From Planctomycetaceae bacterium (lineage in GTDB: Bacteria > Planctomycetota > Phycisphaerae > SM23-33), in the NCBI GenBank assembly GCA_021371965.1, contig JAJFVE010000027.1, positions 1 to 56,340 on the forward strand: 56,340 nt of DNA. Reading direction: 5' to 3'. The notes beneath the pieces are model-generated. The model saw only the letters and a program-made list of their open reading frames with translations, was not told the origin of the DNA and did not search any database. Positions 9,669-17,868 of the stretch are shown in pieces (position 1 is the first letter of the stretch; each line of letters starts with the position of its first letter). Made by a program: the position numbers and the translations under genes.

Positions 9669-10817
9669 TCACGCCCGGGCCAGTTCGTCGTCGAAGGTGG
9701 GAACATCGTGGGCCCACTTGCGGGCTTCTTCTTCGGTCACGGTTTCGGCGGCTACCAGCATCGCCAGCGAGCGTTCCATGGTGACCATGCGTTCGGAGGC
9801 GATGTCTTTGCAGCGCGTCTGGAGCTGCGTGTAGAGCTGCTCGACCTTCTGCGTGCGGATGATGTTGGCCACGGCGGGGGTGTTGTTCATGATCTCCATC
9901 GCCGCCACGCGCCCGGTGCCGTCGGCGCGCGGGATGAGTTTCTGGGCGATCACGTACGCCAGGCCCAGCGAGAGCTGGCTGGCGACTTCGTCCTGGCGGG
10001 ACGGCGGGAACATGTCCAACAGCCGCGTGACGGCCCCGCGCGTGTCGCGGGTGTGCAGCGTCGAGAAGACCAGGTGCCCGGTCTCGGCGGCTGTCAGCGT
10101 CCAGGTGGCCGACTCGAGGTCGCGCATCTCGCCGACGAAGATCACGTCGGGGTCTTCGCGCAGGCAGTCGCGCAGGCCTCGGGCGAAGTCCGGGACGTCG
10201 CGTCCGACCTCGCGCTGCGAGATCATCGCCCGCTCGCTGGCCAGGCGGTACTCGATAGGGTCTTCCAGCGTGATGATGCGGCACGGCCGCGTGCGGGCGA
10301 TGTGCGCGATCAGCGCGGCGATGGTGGTGCTCTTGCCCGCGCCGGTGATGCCCGTCACCAGCACCAGCCCGTGCTGGCGGACGACGATGTCGCGCCACAC
10401 GTCGTTGGGAAAGCCGACCCCCTCGACGCGCGGGGCCTTGGCATCCAGCGCCCGGATGGCCACGGCCGGGCCGTCCATGTCGTAAAAGCAGTTGAGGCGG
10501 AACTGCAGCCCCTCGGTGAAGACCGACCCATCGAGCGAGCGGCGGCTTTGCAGCAGCTCGATCTCAGCCGGCAGCAGCAACGTCTCCAGCAGCGCCGAAA
10601 CGGTCGGCTCGTCCAGCGGCGGGCCTTTCATCGGCTGAAGTTGCCCGTCGAGGCGATAGGTGGGCGGGCAGCCGACCTTGAGATGCAGGTCCGAAACGCG
10701 CAGCGTCCCGGCATGCGAAAAATACTTGAGCAGGTCGCTCATGCTCAGCGCGCGGCCGCCCGAGACGCGATAGACCTTCGAGTCCATGCTGCGACGCGAT
10801 TGGGGTGCGGGGTCCAT
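9669..10817 (-). CDS. PilT-type retraction/secretion ATPase
   Basis: A 382-residue GspE/PilT ATPase that powers type IV pilus retraction or a related machine at the inner membrane. Walker A is GITGAGKSTT, the Asp box TLEDPIEY, Walker B DVIFVGEMRD and the His box HLVFSTLHT. The N-terminal domain begins with LLKYFSHAGTLRVSDLHLKV. The length fits PilT/PilU. The start at 10817 has TATGAT ending 6 nt upstream and no ribosome site, fitting the leaderless class. The frame is open to 10979, but that stretch is a repeat element and translates to low-complexity text, so I reject it. No other pilus genes are adjacent, so whether it is PilT, PilU or a c-di-GMP-linked relative is open. Confidence 0.9.
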   Translation of the reverse strand: MDPAPQSRRSMDSKVYRVSGGRALSMSDLLKYFSHAGTLRVSDLHLKVGCPPTYRLDGQLQPMKGPPLDEPTVSALLETLLLPAEIELLQSRRSLDGSVFTEGLQFRLNCFYDMDGPAVAIRALDAKAPRVEGVGFPNDVWRDIVVRQHGLVLVTGITGAGKSTTIAALIAHIARTRPCRIITLEDPIEYRLASERAMISQREVGRDVPDFARGLRDCLREDPDVIFVGEMRDLESATWTLTAAETGHLVFSTLHTRDTRGAVTRLLDMFPPSRQDEVASQLSLGLAYVIAQKLIPRADGTGRVAAMEIMNNTPAVANIIRTQKVEQLYTQLQTRCKDIASERMVTMERSLAMLVAAETVTEEEARKWAHDVPTFDDELARA

Positions 10818-10856
10818 AGCAAGATCATATCCGCGCAGCCGAAGGGAATACAGATT

Positions 10857-11040
10857 TGCCACAAAGGACACAAAGCTCACGAAGGGATAATTAGCCGCTG
10901 AGGTCGCCGAGGACGCTGAGGAAGAATGGAAGAGTGGAATAATGGAAGGAAGAAACGCTGAATCTGCGCAACCCATCATTCCAACATTCCACTCTTCCGT
11001 CCTTCCCGTTATCTCTTCCTCAGCGTCCTCAGCGGCTAAT
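10857..11040. repeat. Composite intergenic inverted repeat, type A (9-bp periodic phrases)
   Basis: Left arm from 10890 (ATTAGCCGCTGAGGTCGCC then GAGGACGCTGAGG, GAATGGAAGAGTGG). Right arm 10987-11040 carries the reverse complement, ending CCTCAGCGTCCTCAGCGGCTAAT. The arms differ by one 9-bp step (CGGCGACCT is missing from the right arm). A second phrase, CACAAAGGACACAAAGC (from about 10858), precedes the left arm. The element fills the space between pilT and the zinc-ribbon gene, and its right end abuts the latter's stop codon. Confidence 0.75.
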
Positions 11041-11436
11041 TTACATCGCCGCCCGGAAGGGGTCGCTGGACAGGTCGACGCTGCCGCAGTAGAGGCATTT
11101 GCTGTGGCGGGGGGACATCACGCGGTTGCACTTGTGGCAGGTTTTGATCGTGCGCGTGAGCCTGCCGTCTTCCTTGCCGTCGGCCAGGTCGATCTCCTTG
11201 ACCCGCTGGGCCAGATCGGCCGGCGTCAGAGTGGTCTTCTCCGACAGCAGCGACCACATCGCCATGCAGATCAGCGTCAGGCGGTCGAGGCGGTCTTCCA
11301 GGTGTTCGTCGCCACTGCGGACACCTGCCGTCTCTCGGCGCGAGGCCGGCGCCGCGATGTCGATAGGACGAATATCCGACTCAGTGCCGGGCATGCCTGC
11401 AAACACGTTCAACAGGTCGCTCACGATGTCGATCAT
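11041..11436 (-). CDS. Small zinc-ribbon protein of unknown function
   Basis: A 131-residue acidic protein. The C-terminal third carries two Cys-x-x-Cys pairs (TCHKCNRVMSPRHSKCLYCGS), a classic zinc ribbon. The middle (EDRLDRLTLICMAMWSLLSEK) predicts an amphipathic helix. The start has a good AAGGA ribosome site. The 18 nt around this start codon (GAAAGGAACCTGTCATGA) are identical to those around the start of the divergent serpin gene. No function can be assigned. Confidence 0.7.
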   Translation of the reverse strand: MIDIVSDLLNVFAGMPGTESDIRPIDIAAPASRRETAGVRSGDEHLEDRLDRLTLICMAMWSLLSEKTTLTPADLAQRVKEIDLADGKEDGRLTRTIKTCHKCNRVMSPRHSKCLYCGSVDLSSDPFRAAM

Positions 11437-11572
11437 GACAGGTTCCTTTCGCCGCCCGGGCAGATTAATGTTGCGAGATTATTCTACCCCTGCGCATGAA
11501 AAGTGGAAAGCGGACATTGCGGGGGCGATAATTCCCCGTGGACCCGCATCCTCTTTGGGAAAGGAACCTGTC

Positions 11573-12796
11573 ATGAAAGTCTTTGGCTTAATGTTTGTCG
11601 GCTTGCTGTTTGCCTTGGTGACCTGCGCCGTGCGTGCACGGGATGTCGCGCCTATCCCCAGCGTCGCTCAGACAGTCGCCCGCAGCAGCAACACCTTTGC
11701 GGTGAACCTGTACCAGCGGCTGGCCGCAGGCGAGCAGAAGAACCTGTTCTTCTCCCCCAGCAGCATTCACACGGCTTTGGCGATGGCGCTGACCGGCGCG
11801 CGGGGGCAGACCGCCTCGCAGATGCGCGAGGCGATGGACTGGCCCAGCGACGATCCAGCCGTGACGGCGGCGGCGTTCCACAGCCTGCTGAACGAACTCA
11901 AGCCCGGCAAGAACGCGCACTACGAACTGCACAGCGCCAATTCGCTGTGGGGACAGAAGGGATACGACTGGAAGGCGAACTTCTTGAAGCTGACGAAGGA
12001 GGAGTTCCTGGCGCCGCTGCGCGAGGTGGACTATCAAACCGCAGCCGACGAGGCCGGCAAGCAGATCAACGCCTGGGTCGAGAAGGAGACACACGACAAG
12101 ATCAAGGACCTGATCAAGCCCGGCGCGCTCAACGCCGACACGCGGCTGGTGCTGGCCAACGCGATTTACTTCAAAGGTACGTGGGCGCGCCAGTTCAGCA
12201 AGGACGCCACGCAGGACGCCGACTTCCGCACTGGCGGCAAAACCGTCAAGGTCCCCATGATGTTCCAAAAGGCCCGCTTTGGTTATGCAGACGACGACGA
12301 GGCGCAGGTGCTTTCGATGCCGTACAAGGGCAATGAATTGTCGATGGTGATCGTGCTGCCCAAAAAGGACGACGGCCTGGCGGATCTGACCAAAGGCATG
12401 ACCAGCGCGAAGCTGGAAGCCAGGATGACCCGCCTTCGTATGCAGGAAGCGATGACGTACGTGCCGCGATTCAAGATGACCAGCGAGTTTGGCCTGGGTT
12501 CGACGCTGCAGGCGATGGGCATGAAAGACGCCTTCGCGCCCGGCACAGCGGACTTCTCCGGCATGGACGGCAAGCGAGACCTGTTCATCAGCGCCGCGCT
12601 GCACAAGGCGTTTGTAGACGTGAACGAGGAAGGCACCGAAGCCGCCGCGGCCACCGGGCTGGTTGTGGGCATTACAGCCGTGCGCGTGGAGGAGCCGCCG
12701 GTGACCTTCAAGGCGGACCACCCGTTCCTCTTCGTCATCCGCCACAACATCACCGGGGCGATCCTGTTCCTGGGTCAGGTGGTGGATCCGAAGTGA
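11573..12796 (+). CDS. Secreted serpin (serine protease inhibitor, inhibitory type)
   Basis: A 407-residue serpin with a signal peptide (about residues 1-23). Serpin landmarks include NLFFSPSSIHTALAMALTGA, the helix-F region WVEKETHDKIKDLI, LVLANAIYFKGTW and the C-terminal HPFLFVIRHNITGAILFLGQ. The reactive-loop hinge EEGTEAAAATG (from residue 352) has the small residues required for loop insertion, so the protein should inhibit proteases rather than be a mere fold relative. Counting from the hinge, P1-P1' falls near T368-A369, which would suit an elastase- or subtilisin-like target; this is inference. It is exported, presumably protecting the cell or its neighbours from extracellular proteases. 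The start at 11573 is fixed by AAGGAA just upstream and by the signal peptide. Confidence 0.93.
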   Translation: MKVFGLMFVGLLFALVTCAVRARDVAPIPSVAQTVARSSNTFAVNLYQRLAAGEQKNLFFSPSSIHTALAMALTGARGQTASQMREAMDWPSDDPAVTAAAFHSLLNELKPGKNAHYELHSANSLWGQKGYDWKANFLKLTKEEFLAPLREVDYQTAADEAGKQINAWVEKETHDKIKDLIKPGALNADTRLVLANAIYFKGTWARQFSKDATQDADFRTGGKTVKVPMMFQKARFGYADDDEAQVLSMPYKGNELSMVIVLPKKDDGLADLTKGMTSAKLEARMTRLRMQEAMTYVPRFKMTSEFGLGSTLQAMGMKDAFAPGTADFSGMDGKRDLFISAALHKAFVDVNEEGTEAAAATGLVVGITAVRVEEPPVTFKADHPFLFVIRHNITGAILFLGQVVDPK

Positions 12797-13178
12797 AGCG
12801 AAGTTAGCCCGCATATTTCATAGCAGGAGTGAATGATGCCGGAAGGGCGCGTGGGGGTGAAGCGGGAGGACTTGTGGAAGGGTTTGAGCTGACTCAGTGC
12901 AGACCTCCCCCTACCCCCTGACGCCAGCGCCGGGTTGTCGGCCGCTTACGTGACTGCGGTTGGGCGCACCTCCAATTCTGCAGGCGGCGGGCGATCGCCC
13001 GGAAGGTCTTCTGCAACGGGTAGCCGCCGGCCAAGTGCACCACGATCCGTCGCACCGAGCGCACGATCCGGCCACCTCGAACGTGTTGCCATGCAAGGCG
13101 TGTAGTGGTTAGGTCTCTACACGTGGGCGATTTCTGGTAAGATGGATGGCAAGGCCGAGGCAGTGAGAGATATTCGGA
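12797..13178. other. Gene-poor spacer with a transposase scrap and an inverted repeat
   Basis: About 380 nt without an intact gene. A very short frame with a ribosome site starts at 12836 (MPEGRVGVKREDLWKGLS, 18 residues) and may be a truncated gene. Minus-strand transposase-like text lies at 12894-13097. A 7-bp inverted repeat, CGTGTAG (from about 13099) and CTACACG (near 13119), lies upstream of the phosphatase gene and could be an operator or an old insertion-sequence end. Confidence 0.4.
12894..13097 (-). pseudogene. Transposase C-terminal remnant (IS1380/IS4-like)
   Basis: Read on the minus strand from about 13097, the frame gives AWQHVRGGRIVRSVRRIVVH then LAGGYPLQKTFRAIARRL, and a stop at 12896-12894. 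The pattern GGRIVRS-RRIVVHLA-GYP resembles the C-terminal end of DDE transposases of the IS1380/IS4 type. There is no start codon and no catalytic region, so it is at most a decayed fragment. The assignment is from memory of the family and would need a protein search. Confidence 0.4.
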
Positions 13179-13883
13179 ATGGAGTCGCTGATGACAGAGC
13201 CATCGAAGCAGGAATCAAAGTTCCGTTCGGCTATAAAACTTGTGCCGATCTGGCTGTGGCTGCCCGTTGTGCTGGCGGCCCTGGCGCCGGCGGTATACTT
13301 CGGCGTGTGGCAACCCGTGAAGCACCATTACTTCCCGCGAAACTGGGGTGTGGTGGAGGAAGGATGGATCTATCGCAGCGGGGAGATGCCCGCCAGCCTG
13401 ATTCGCGACGCGCTTGCTGAGCACAAGATCAGGGTCCTGATCGTGCTGTACGGACAGGACGGGGAAGATGAGGAGCAGATCGCGATGGAGCAGGCGGCCG
13501 GGGAACTGGCCATCGACGTGAAGCGGTTTCCCATGCAAGGGGATGGTACCCCTGCCGAAACCGATAGGAACCAGGGTCTCAGCAAGTATGCCGCCGCCGT
13601 GGCCGCCATAGCGCAGGCCCGCCGCGAAGGCAAGCCTGTACTCGTTCAGTGCAGCGCTGGCACTCATCGCACAGGCGGGATAGTGGCCACCTACCGTTTG
13701 CTCGTGGAGCGCAAACCAGCCGGCTTTGCCTATTCAGAACTGTGCGAGTACGGCTGGGACCCCCGCAAGCACGGCGACCTGCTCAAGTTCCTGAATCCAG
13801 CCATGGCCGAGATTGCAGCGAAACTCGTTGAGATGGGCGCGATCCCGGAGCTTCCCCAGCCCATTCCGGTGCTTGGCAGTTGA
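13179..13883 (+). CDS. Membrane-anchored dual-specificity/tyrosine phosphatase-like protein
   Basis: A 234-residue protein. One membrane helix (about residues 20-42) is followed by a phosphatase-fold domain that begins with VVEEGWIYRSGEMP, as in bacterial dual-specificity phosphatases. The P-loop is CSAGTHRTG, with nucleophile C158 and R164 (the CX5R motif). A general-acid Asp could lie in the loop near residues 122-129. It probably acts on phosphoproteins, phosphoinositol or similar substrates; which side of the membrane it faces is unclear. An alternative ATG at 13191 has the better ribosome site (GGAG 6 nt upstream) and may be the true start. Confidence 0.82.
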   Translation: MESLMTEPSKQESKFRSAIKLVPIWLWLPVVLAALAPAVYFGVWQPVKHHYFPRNWGVVEEGWIYRSGEMPASLIRDALAEHKIRVLIVLYGQDGEDEEQIAMEQAAGELAIDVKRFPMQGDGTPAETDRNQGLSKYAAAVAAIAQARREGKPVLVQCSAGTHRTGGIVATYRLLVERKPAGFAYSELCEYGWDPRKHGDLLKFLNPAMAEIAAKLVEMGAIPELPQPIPVLGS

Positions 13884-13935
13884 AGGCGCCGTAAAGGTGG
13901 TGGCGATCTAGATCACGGAGCTACGCGTGGGGCAG

Positions 13936-14877
13936 TTACTTCGCCTCGCGAAGTATAAACTCGTCGACTACATCGCCGTCTGCGGTATAAGTCTTTCCGG
14001 TGACCTTGTTACCATCCACCGCGATAGCCGTCAGCATGAGCGGCTTCTCAACCGCCTTCTCACCCGAGGCGGTCTTGATCTTCGAGCCAGGACCGTAGAA
14101 TACATCCCCAGCGACAGCCTCGCCGGCTCGTTCCAGCGGGTAAGGTTTCGCGCCACCAAGGGCCTGAACAAAATAGAAAACCCCGTCGCGTTTCGTCCGG
14201 TAATAGGTGTGATCATGCCCGGCGAAGTTCGCGACTGCACCATACTTGGTCAGAAGCGCCGTAAATGCCGTCTGTTTTCCGGGGCATTCCATCCGGCTCT
14301 TCTTCCCGACCGTATACGTCGGCACGTGCTGCCATACGAACATCAGTTTTCCGGCCTTCTGCCCCTCCGCCAGCCGTTCTTCCAGCCATGGAAGATCATT
14401 GGGAATGCTTCGGCCCGGAGCCTCTACGGCAATGAAACGCGCATTGCGGAAGTCGAACACGTAGTGTGCCGAATCCATGCCCCAGAACTGCTTGTAGATC
14501 CCAGGGCCACCGCCATACTTGTCCGCTTCATGATTGCCGTAACAGGGCCATGTCGGAATGGATCGGGCGAATGCGCCAAGCTGCCTTTCGAGTCTGCTGT
14601 AGTGGCTGGTGAACTTCACCATGTCGCCCGTCAGCAGCGTGAAAGTCGGATTCACCTTCTGTGCTTGGGCAACCACCTGTGCGAAATCCGGCGATCCCTT
14701 CACATCTCCCATGACCACAAACGTGTACTTGTCCGCCGTAACACGCTTCTCCACTTCAGCCATCACCGGCCTGGGATCATAGGGCTTCGCAGGCGGGGCA
14801 AATGCCGCCCACGCCACCCCGCCTAGAAGAACAAGAGCACCGACAGACGCTATCAGACGCATTGATACGGTTTTCAT
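13936..14877 (-). CDS. Secreted metallophosphoesterase (calcineurin-like)
   Basis: A 313-residue exported phosphoesterase. A signal peptide or anchor occupies about residues 1-25. The dinuclear metal motifs are present: VVMGDVKG (variant of the first Asp-x-His block, lacking the His), LLTGDMV, CYGNHEAD, the WQHVPTY His and AGHDHTYYR. The second half resembles acid-phosphatase/3',5'-nucleotidase relatives. The substrate is unknown. It is the downstream partner of the larger phosphoesterase at 15024 with the small frame 14896 between them, all on the minus strand. Confidence 0.87.
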   Translation of the reverse strand: MKTVSMRLIASVGALVLLGGVAWAAFAPPAKPYDPRPVMAEVEKRVTADKYTFVVMGDVKGSPDFAQVVAQAQKVNPTFTLLTGDMVKFTSHYSRLERQLGAFARSIPTWPCYGNHEADKYGGGPGIYKQFWGMDSAHYVFDFRNARFIAVEAPGRSIPNDLPWLEERLAEGQKAGKLMFVWQHVPTYTVGKKSRMECPGKQTAFTALLTKYGAVANFAGHDHTYYRTKRDGVFYFVQALGGAKPYPLERAGEAVAGDVFYGPGSKIKTASGEKAVEKPLMLTAIAVDGNKVTGKTYTADGDVVDEFILREAK

Positions 14878-14895
14878 AGCAATGATTGTCCGCCA

Positions 14896-15009
14896 TTATC
14901 TGTTTGGGGTCAACTCGTAGGGCTTGCGTAGTAGCGGCACGGAAGTGGCGCGCCAGAACACGTACAGGTGCAGCAGGCTGCCGATGATTGTCAGTACGCT
15001 TGCGAACAT
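14896..15009 (-). pseudogene. 37-residue membrane peptide, probable remnant of a phosphoesterase N-terminus
   Basis: A short frame, ATG at 15009 and TAA at 14898-14896, encodes MFASVLTIIGSLLHLYVFWR plus 17 more residues. It resembles the membrane-anchoring N-terminus of some metallophosphoesterases. It lies between two metallophosphoesterase genes on the same strand, 14 nt after one stop and 18 nt before the next start. It could be a stump left when a third paralog was lost, or a real single-helix small protein. GGCAGGC upstream is only a weak ribosome site. Confidence 0.4.
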
Positions 15010-15023
15010 AGCCTGCCTGCCCC

Positions 15024-16595
15024 TCACTGCCTGGGCTTAAACGTTGCCTCGTCGATGATCTTATTGTCGGGCATGCTGTATGCCTTGAGCGTGCAGGACT
15101 CTGGCGTCACGTCGAAAATCACGTAGTGAAGCCCGGGAAAGAACGCCTTTGAGTGAGGATTGTACTTTTCCGCATCACGCCCTCTGCCCCGCAACGGCGC
15201 CCCGGCTCCGGCGCTGGTGATCGCCACGATCGAGTTGGTCGAGCCGCAGGTTCCGGCAGGGATCTCGTTGCGCTCGTAATTGTGCTCGTGCCCCACAATC
15301 ATGGCCGTAGCCTTGTACTTGGCCAGCAGCGGCAGGATCGACTGGCGGCTGATTGCCATCGCCGGCTCCAGCCGCTTGGCGCGGTACCCGCTCGTCCAGC
15401 CGGGGTAGTGGCTCGTCAGGAAGATGTACTTGGCCTTGGAATCCTTCAGCACGCCCTCCAGCCATTTCAGTTCCGGCCCGTCGGCAGCCCACCCGTGCGT
15501 GCAGTCAATCCCGATCAACAGCACGTCCCCGACGTTCTGGAACCAGTTGCGTCCCTTGCCGTCGGAGGCTTTGCCATCGGCGCCGGCGGTGAAGGTCATC
15601 TCATCGACGACGGCTGCGGCACCTTCATGGTTTCCAGTGGCAGGATACAAGCCGGCCGACGCCAGGAGTGGCTTGCCGGGGCCAAAGAAGCTCTGGTCCC
15701 ATTCCTGGTCAGTCGGGCCGTTGCCGACTGGATCGCCCGTAAACAGCACCAACGACGGCTGGTGTTTTCGGATCGCCTCGGAAACCGCGATCCACCGCTC
15801 GGCGGGGCCGCGGGAGTCGCCGGTAGCCGCGAAGCGGAAACCTTTTGCTCCCCACGGACTAATGACTGAGAAAGGACCTTCTGTCTTCTTCGCCGCCCCT
15901 GCCTGGCTGGTCACCGTGTAGGAAAAGACCTTTGTCCCGGCAGCCAGGGGCACCTTCAGCCGGTGGTAGAACCCGCGCGGCGATGTTGCCGTCGTCTCGG
16001 CGCCACTGGGATCGGTGGGCTTGGCTGTCACCGTGACGGTGGCGGGAATATTCGTGCGGCAGACGACACTGAACCAGTCGGGGCCGATGGCTCCCAAGGA
16101 TGGACCAGACTGAATGCACAGAGCGTCATCGGGGCAGGTCAGCAGCTTCGGCGCCACCTTCGTAACCTGCACCGGCTGGCCGTCACCCGCGTAGCTGCCC
16201 TGCACTTCCAGGACGTTCGTCCCCTTGACCAGATACTTCTGCGGGTCCAGCGGGATCGCGGGGTAACTCATTCCCGGTAGCGGCGCGGCGACTTCCTTGC
16301 CATTGAGCGTCACTTTACTGGCCGACAGTCCCGCCGACGGCTGCAGCCATACTCCGCCGCATGCCGACAGATCCTCCACCGAAAAGGTCGCCTTTGCCAC
16401 CGCCGGCGTTGCCGTTGCGGCCTTGGTCGCCAGAGATGCAGCGAAAGTCTTGCCTCCATCGCCGCTGAAGGTCCACGCCGCCGCGCTTAGAACGTTCTTC
16501 TCCTGCGCCTGTGTCGCCGCGCACAGGACGGCGAACGCAGCCGTCGCTGCGATGACACTGATTCTGATGATCCGCATCCGTTCCGACATCTTCAT
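15024..16595 (-). CDS. Large secreted metallophosphoesterase (purple acid phosphatase-like layout)
   Basis: A 523-residue exported protein. The signal peptide (about 1-31, ending TQAQ) is followed by an N-terminal all-beta region and a fibronectin-like segment (about 140-250). The catalytic domain has FAATGDSRG, LFTGDPVGNG, ATGNHEG, FLTSHYPGW and IVGHEHNYER, so all metal-binding blocks are present. The layout matches purple acid phosphatase relatives, which hydrolyse phosphate mono- or diesters outside the cytoplasm. The start at 16595 was chosen because GGGAGA lies 6 nt upstream and the signal peptide follows directly. An ATG 39 nt upstream lacks a ribosome site. Confidence 0.87.
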   Translation of the reverse strand: MKMSERMRIIRISVIAATAAFAVLCAATQAQEKNVLSAAAWTFSGDGGKTFAASLATKAATATPAVAKATFSVEDLSACGGVWLQPSAGLSASKVTLNGKEVAAPLPGMSYPAIPLDPQKYLVKGTNVLEVQGSYAGDGQPVQVTKVAPKLLTCPDDALCIQSGPSLGAIGPDWFSVVCRTNIPATVTVTAKPTDPSGAETTATSPRGFYHRLKVPLAAGTKVFSYTVTSQAGAAKKTEGPFSVISPWGAKGFRFAATGDSRGPAERWIAVSEAIRKHQPSLVLFTGDPVGNGPTDQEWDQSFFGPGKPLLASAGLYPATGNHEGAAAVVDEMTFTAGADGKASDGKGRNWFQNVGDVLLIGIDCTHGWAADGPELKWLEGVLKDSKAKYIFLTSHYPGWTSGYRAKRLEPAMAISRQSILPLLAKYKATAMIVGHEHNYERNEIPAGTCGSTNSIVAITSAGAGAPLRGRGRDAEKYNPHSKAFFPGLHYVIFDVTPESCTLKAYSMPDNKIIDEATFKPRQ

Positions 16596-16698
16596 GGGTA
16601 TCTCCCTTGGCCCCAGCAGGGCCTGTTGGTTCATTCATCTTGAGGGCAAACGGGTGCGTGCTCTTGTGGCAGACGCCACACCCGTTGAACCCTGTGCG

Positions 16699-16749
16699 GC
16701 GGTCTTGAGACCGCTGTGCGCGAGCCGGCAGAGGCAGCCTGGCTGCCTC
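16699..16749. repeat. Paired short palindromes downstream of the TVP38-like gene
   Basis: GCGGTCT-tg-AGACCGC (16699-16714) and GAGGCAGCC-t-GGCTGCCTC (16731-16749) lie between the TVP38-like stop and the phosphoesterase start on the minus strand. The second overlaps the stop codon of the TVP38-like gene. The style (perfect arms, tiny loops) resembles the palindromic cores of the type B intergenic repeats. It could act as a 3'-end hairpin. Confidence 0.5.
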
Positions 16750-17413
16750 AGCCTTCTCCGGCGGCACGCTTTCTGGTCATTCGCGCCATGACCAGAAGGT
16801 AAAGGCACCACAGTCCCGCCGGAATCAGCGTCAGGACCAGCAGCAGGCCGGAAGACTGCTGGGCCTGCGAACCAGCCCAGGCGAGCAGGACGCCTATGGG
16901 GATGCCGCCCAATAGCAGGGCGAGCATAAATCGTCCCAGGTGCATCCGGGCAATTCCGGCCAGGACCGTCAGCACTTCCGGGGCGACGGGCAATGCTCGC
17001 GATGCCACGATACCGGCCGCTCCCCAGGTGTCGAAGAATCGCTGAAGTTCCACCAACTCTTGCTGGTTACACAGCAATCGCAGAACTCTTTTGCCGGCCA
17101 GACGCCCAATCCCAAACCCGACCAGGCCCGCCAGGATAGAGCCGGCTGCCGCGATTATGCCGCCAACCAAGGTGCCATACAGGACGCCCATGGTCGCCAT
17201 CACAGGAGGCGCAGGCACCGGCAGAAAGGCGTCTGCCGCCAGCAGCGCCAATCCGATCAGCCAGGCGTAGGGCTTAACCGACGCAAGCCACTGCTGGTAC
17301 TGGGCCGAGGCGAAGTATGCATCCATCTGGTCATGCCAGATGAAATACGGCACCAGCAGGATGGCGATGATGACGGCAATGAAGACGGCCAGTCTCACGT
17401 GGAACGCGATCAT
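16748..17413 (-). CDS. TVP38/DedA-type membrane protein (VTT domain)
   Basis: A 221-residue integral membrane protein of the SNARE-associated/VTT family. Helices lie at about residues 5-25 and 50-75, then two re-entrant regions and two C-terminal helices. Family motifs include FLPVPAPPVMATMGVLYG, the glycine-rich GSILAGLVGFGIGRLAG and ASRALPVAPEVLTVLAG. Members are linked to lipid scrambling or proton-dependent envelope homeostasis. The ATG overlaps the stop codon of the upstream P-ATPase fragment (ATGA), so translation is coupled. Confidence 0.85.
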   Translation of the reverse strand: MIAFHVRLAVFIAVIIAILLVPYFIWHDQMDAYFASAQYQQWLASVKPYAWLIGLALLAADAFLPVPAPPVMATMGVLYGTLVGGIIAAAGSILAGLVGFGIGRLAGKRVLRLLCNQQELVELQRFFDTWGAAGIVASRALPVAPEVLTVLAGIARMHLGRFMLALLLGGIPIGVLLAWAGSQAQQSSGLLLVLTLIPAGLWCLYLLVMARMTRKRAAGEG

Positions 17414-17868
17414 CTACCCGCCCCTTTCACCAGTGCATCACCTGCTGTGGCAGAAGCGGGCGTTGGGCGGCTGATCCTGCGAATGATCTTGAGTGCTTCA
17501 AACCACAATACGCTTACCGCACCAGCAAAAAGGCACATCACCACATCCAGCGTGTGCAGGGGGGCAAAATGAAACGGGGCGCGGAGGACCGGCAGGTAGA
17601 TCACGAGGGCCAGGAATAAGGCTGTTCCGTCAATGACCCACCACAAGGCTTTGTTAGGCTCCTTCATCATCGCCGGGATGGTCCTGGACCAGGAGCGATT
17701 GGTGAGGACAAGGCCGATGTTGGCCGCAACCAGCGCCGCAAAGGTCGGCCCTCTGGCATTTTGGATGCGTTTCTCAACCCTTCCCAAGGCGAAACCAACT
17801 CGCTCCAGTATCTGGGACTCGTCAGCTGTCGAAAGGAATGTCTTTCCATGATGAACAGCCACATCCAT
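17410..17868 (-). pseudogene. C-terminal membrane fragment of a P-type cation ATPase
   Basis: A 152-residue frame. Residues 25-135 match the last membrane helices of P2-type cation ATPases: TFAALVAANIGLVLTNRSWS, PNKALWWVIDGTALFLALVI and HTLDVVMCLFAGAVSVLWFE. The ATP-binding, phosphorylation and actuator domains are absent, so it cannot pump ions. The ATG at 17868 has GGAG 8 nt upstream, so the stump appears to have acquired a functional start and is coupled by ATGA to the TVP38-like gene. It may therefore be kept as a small membrane protein. The alternative is simple decay. Confidence 0.65.

Noticed and set aside
10857..10890. Possible CRISPR-like or tandem repeat array (CACAAAGNN units)
   Set aside because: Units are 9 bp with no spacers and belong to inverted-repeat elements; no cas genes are present.
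10818..10979. N-terminal extension of the PilT-like protein
   Set aside because: The added residues are translated from the 9-bp periodic repeat; the PilT domain starts normally after the ATG at 10817.
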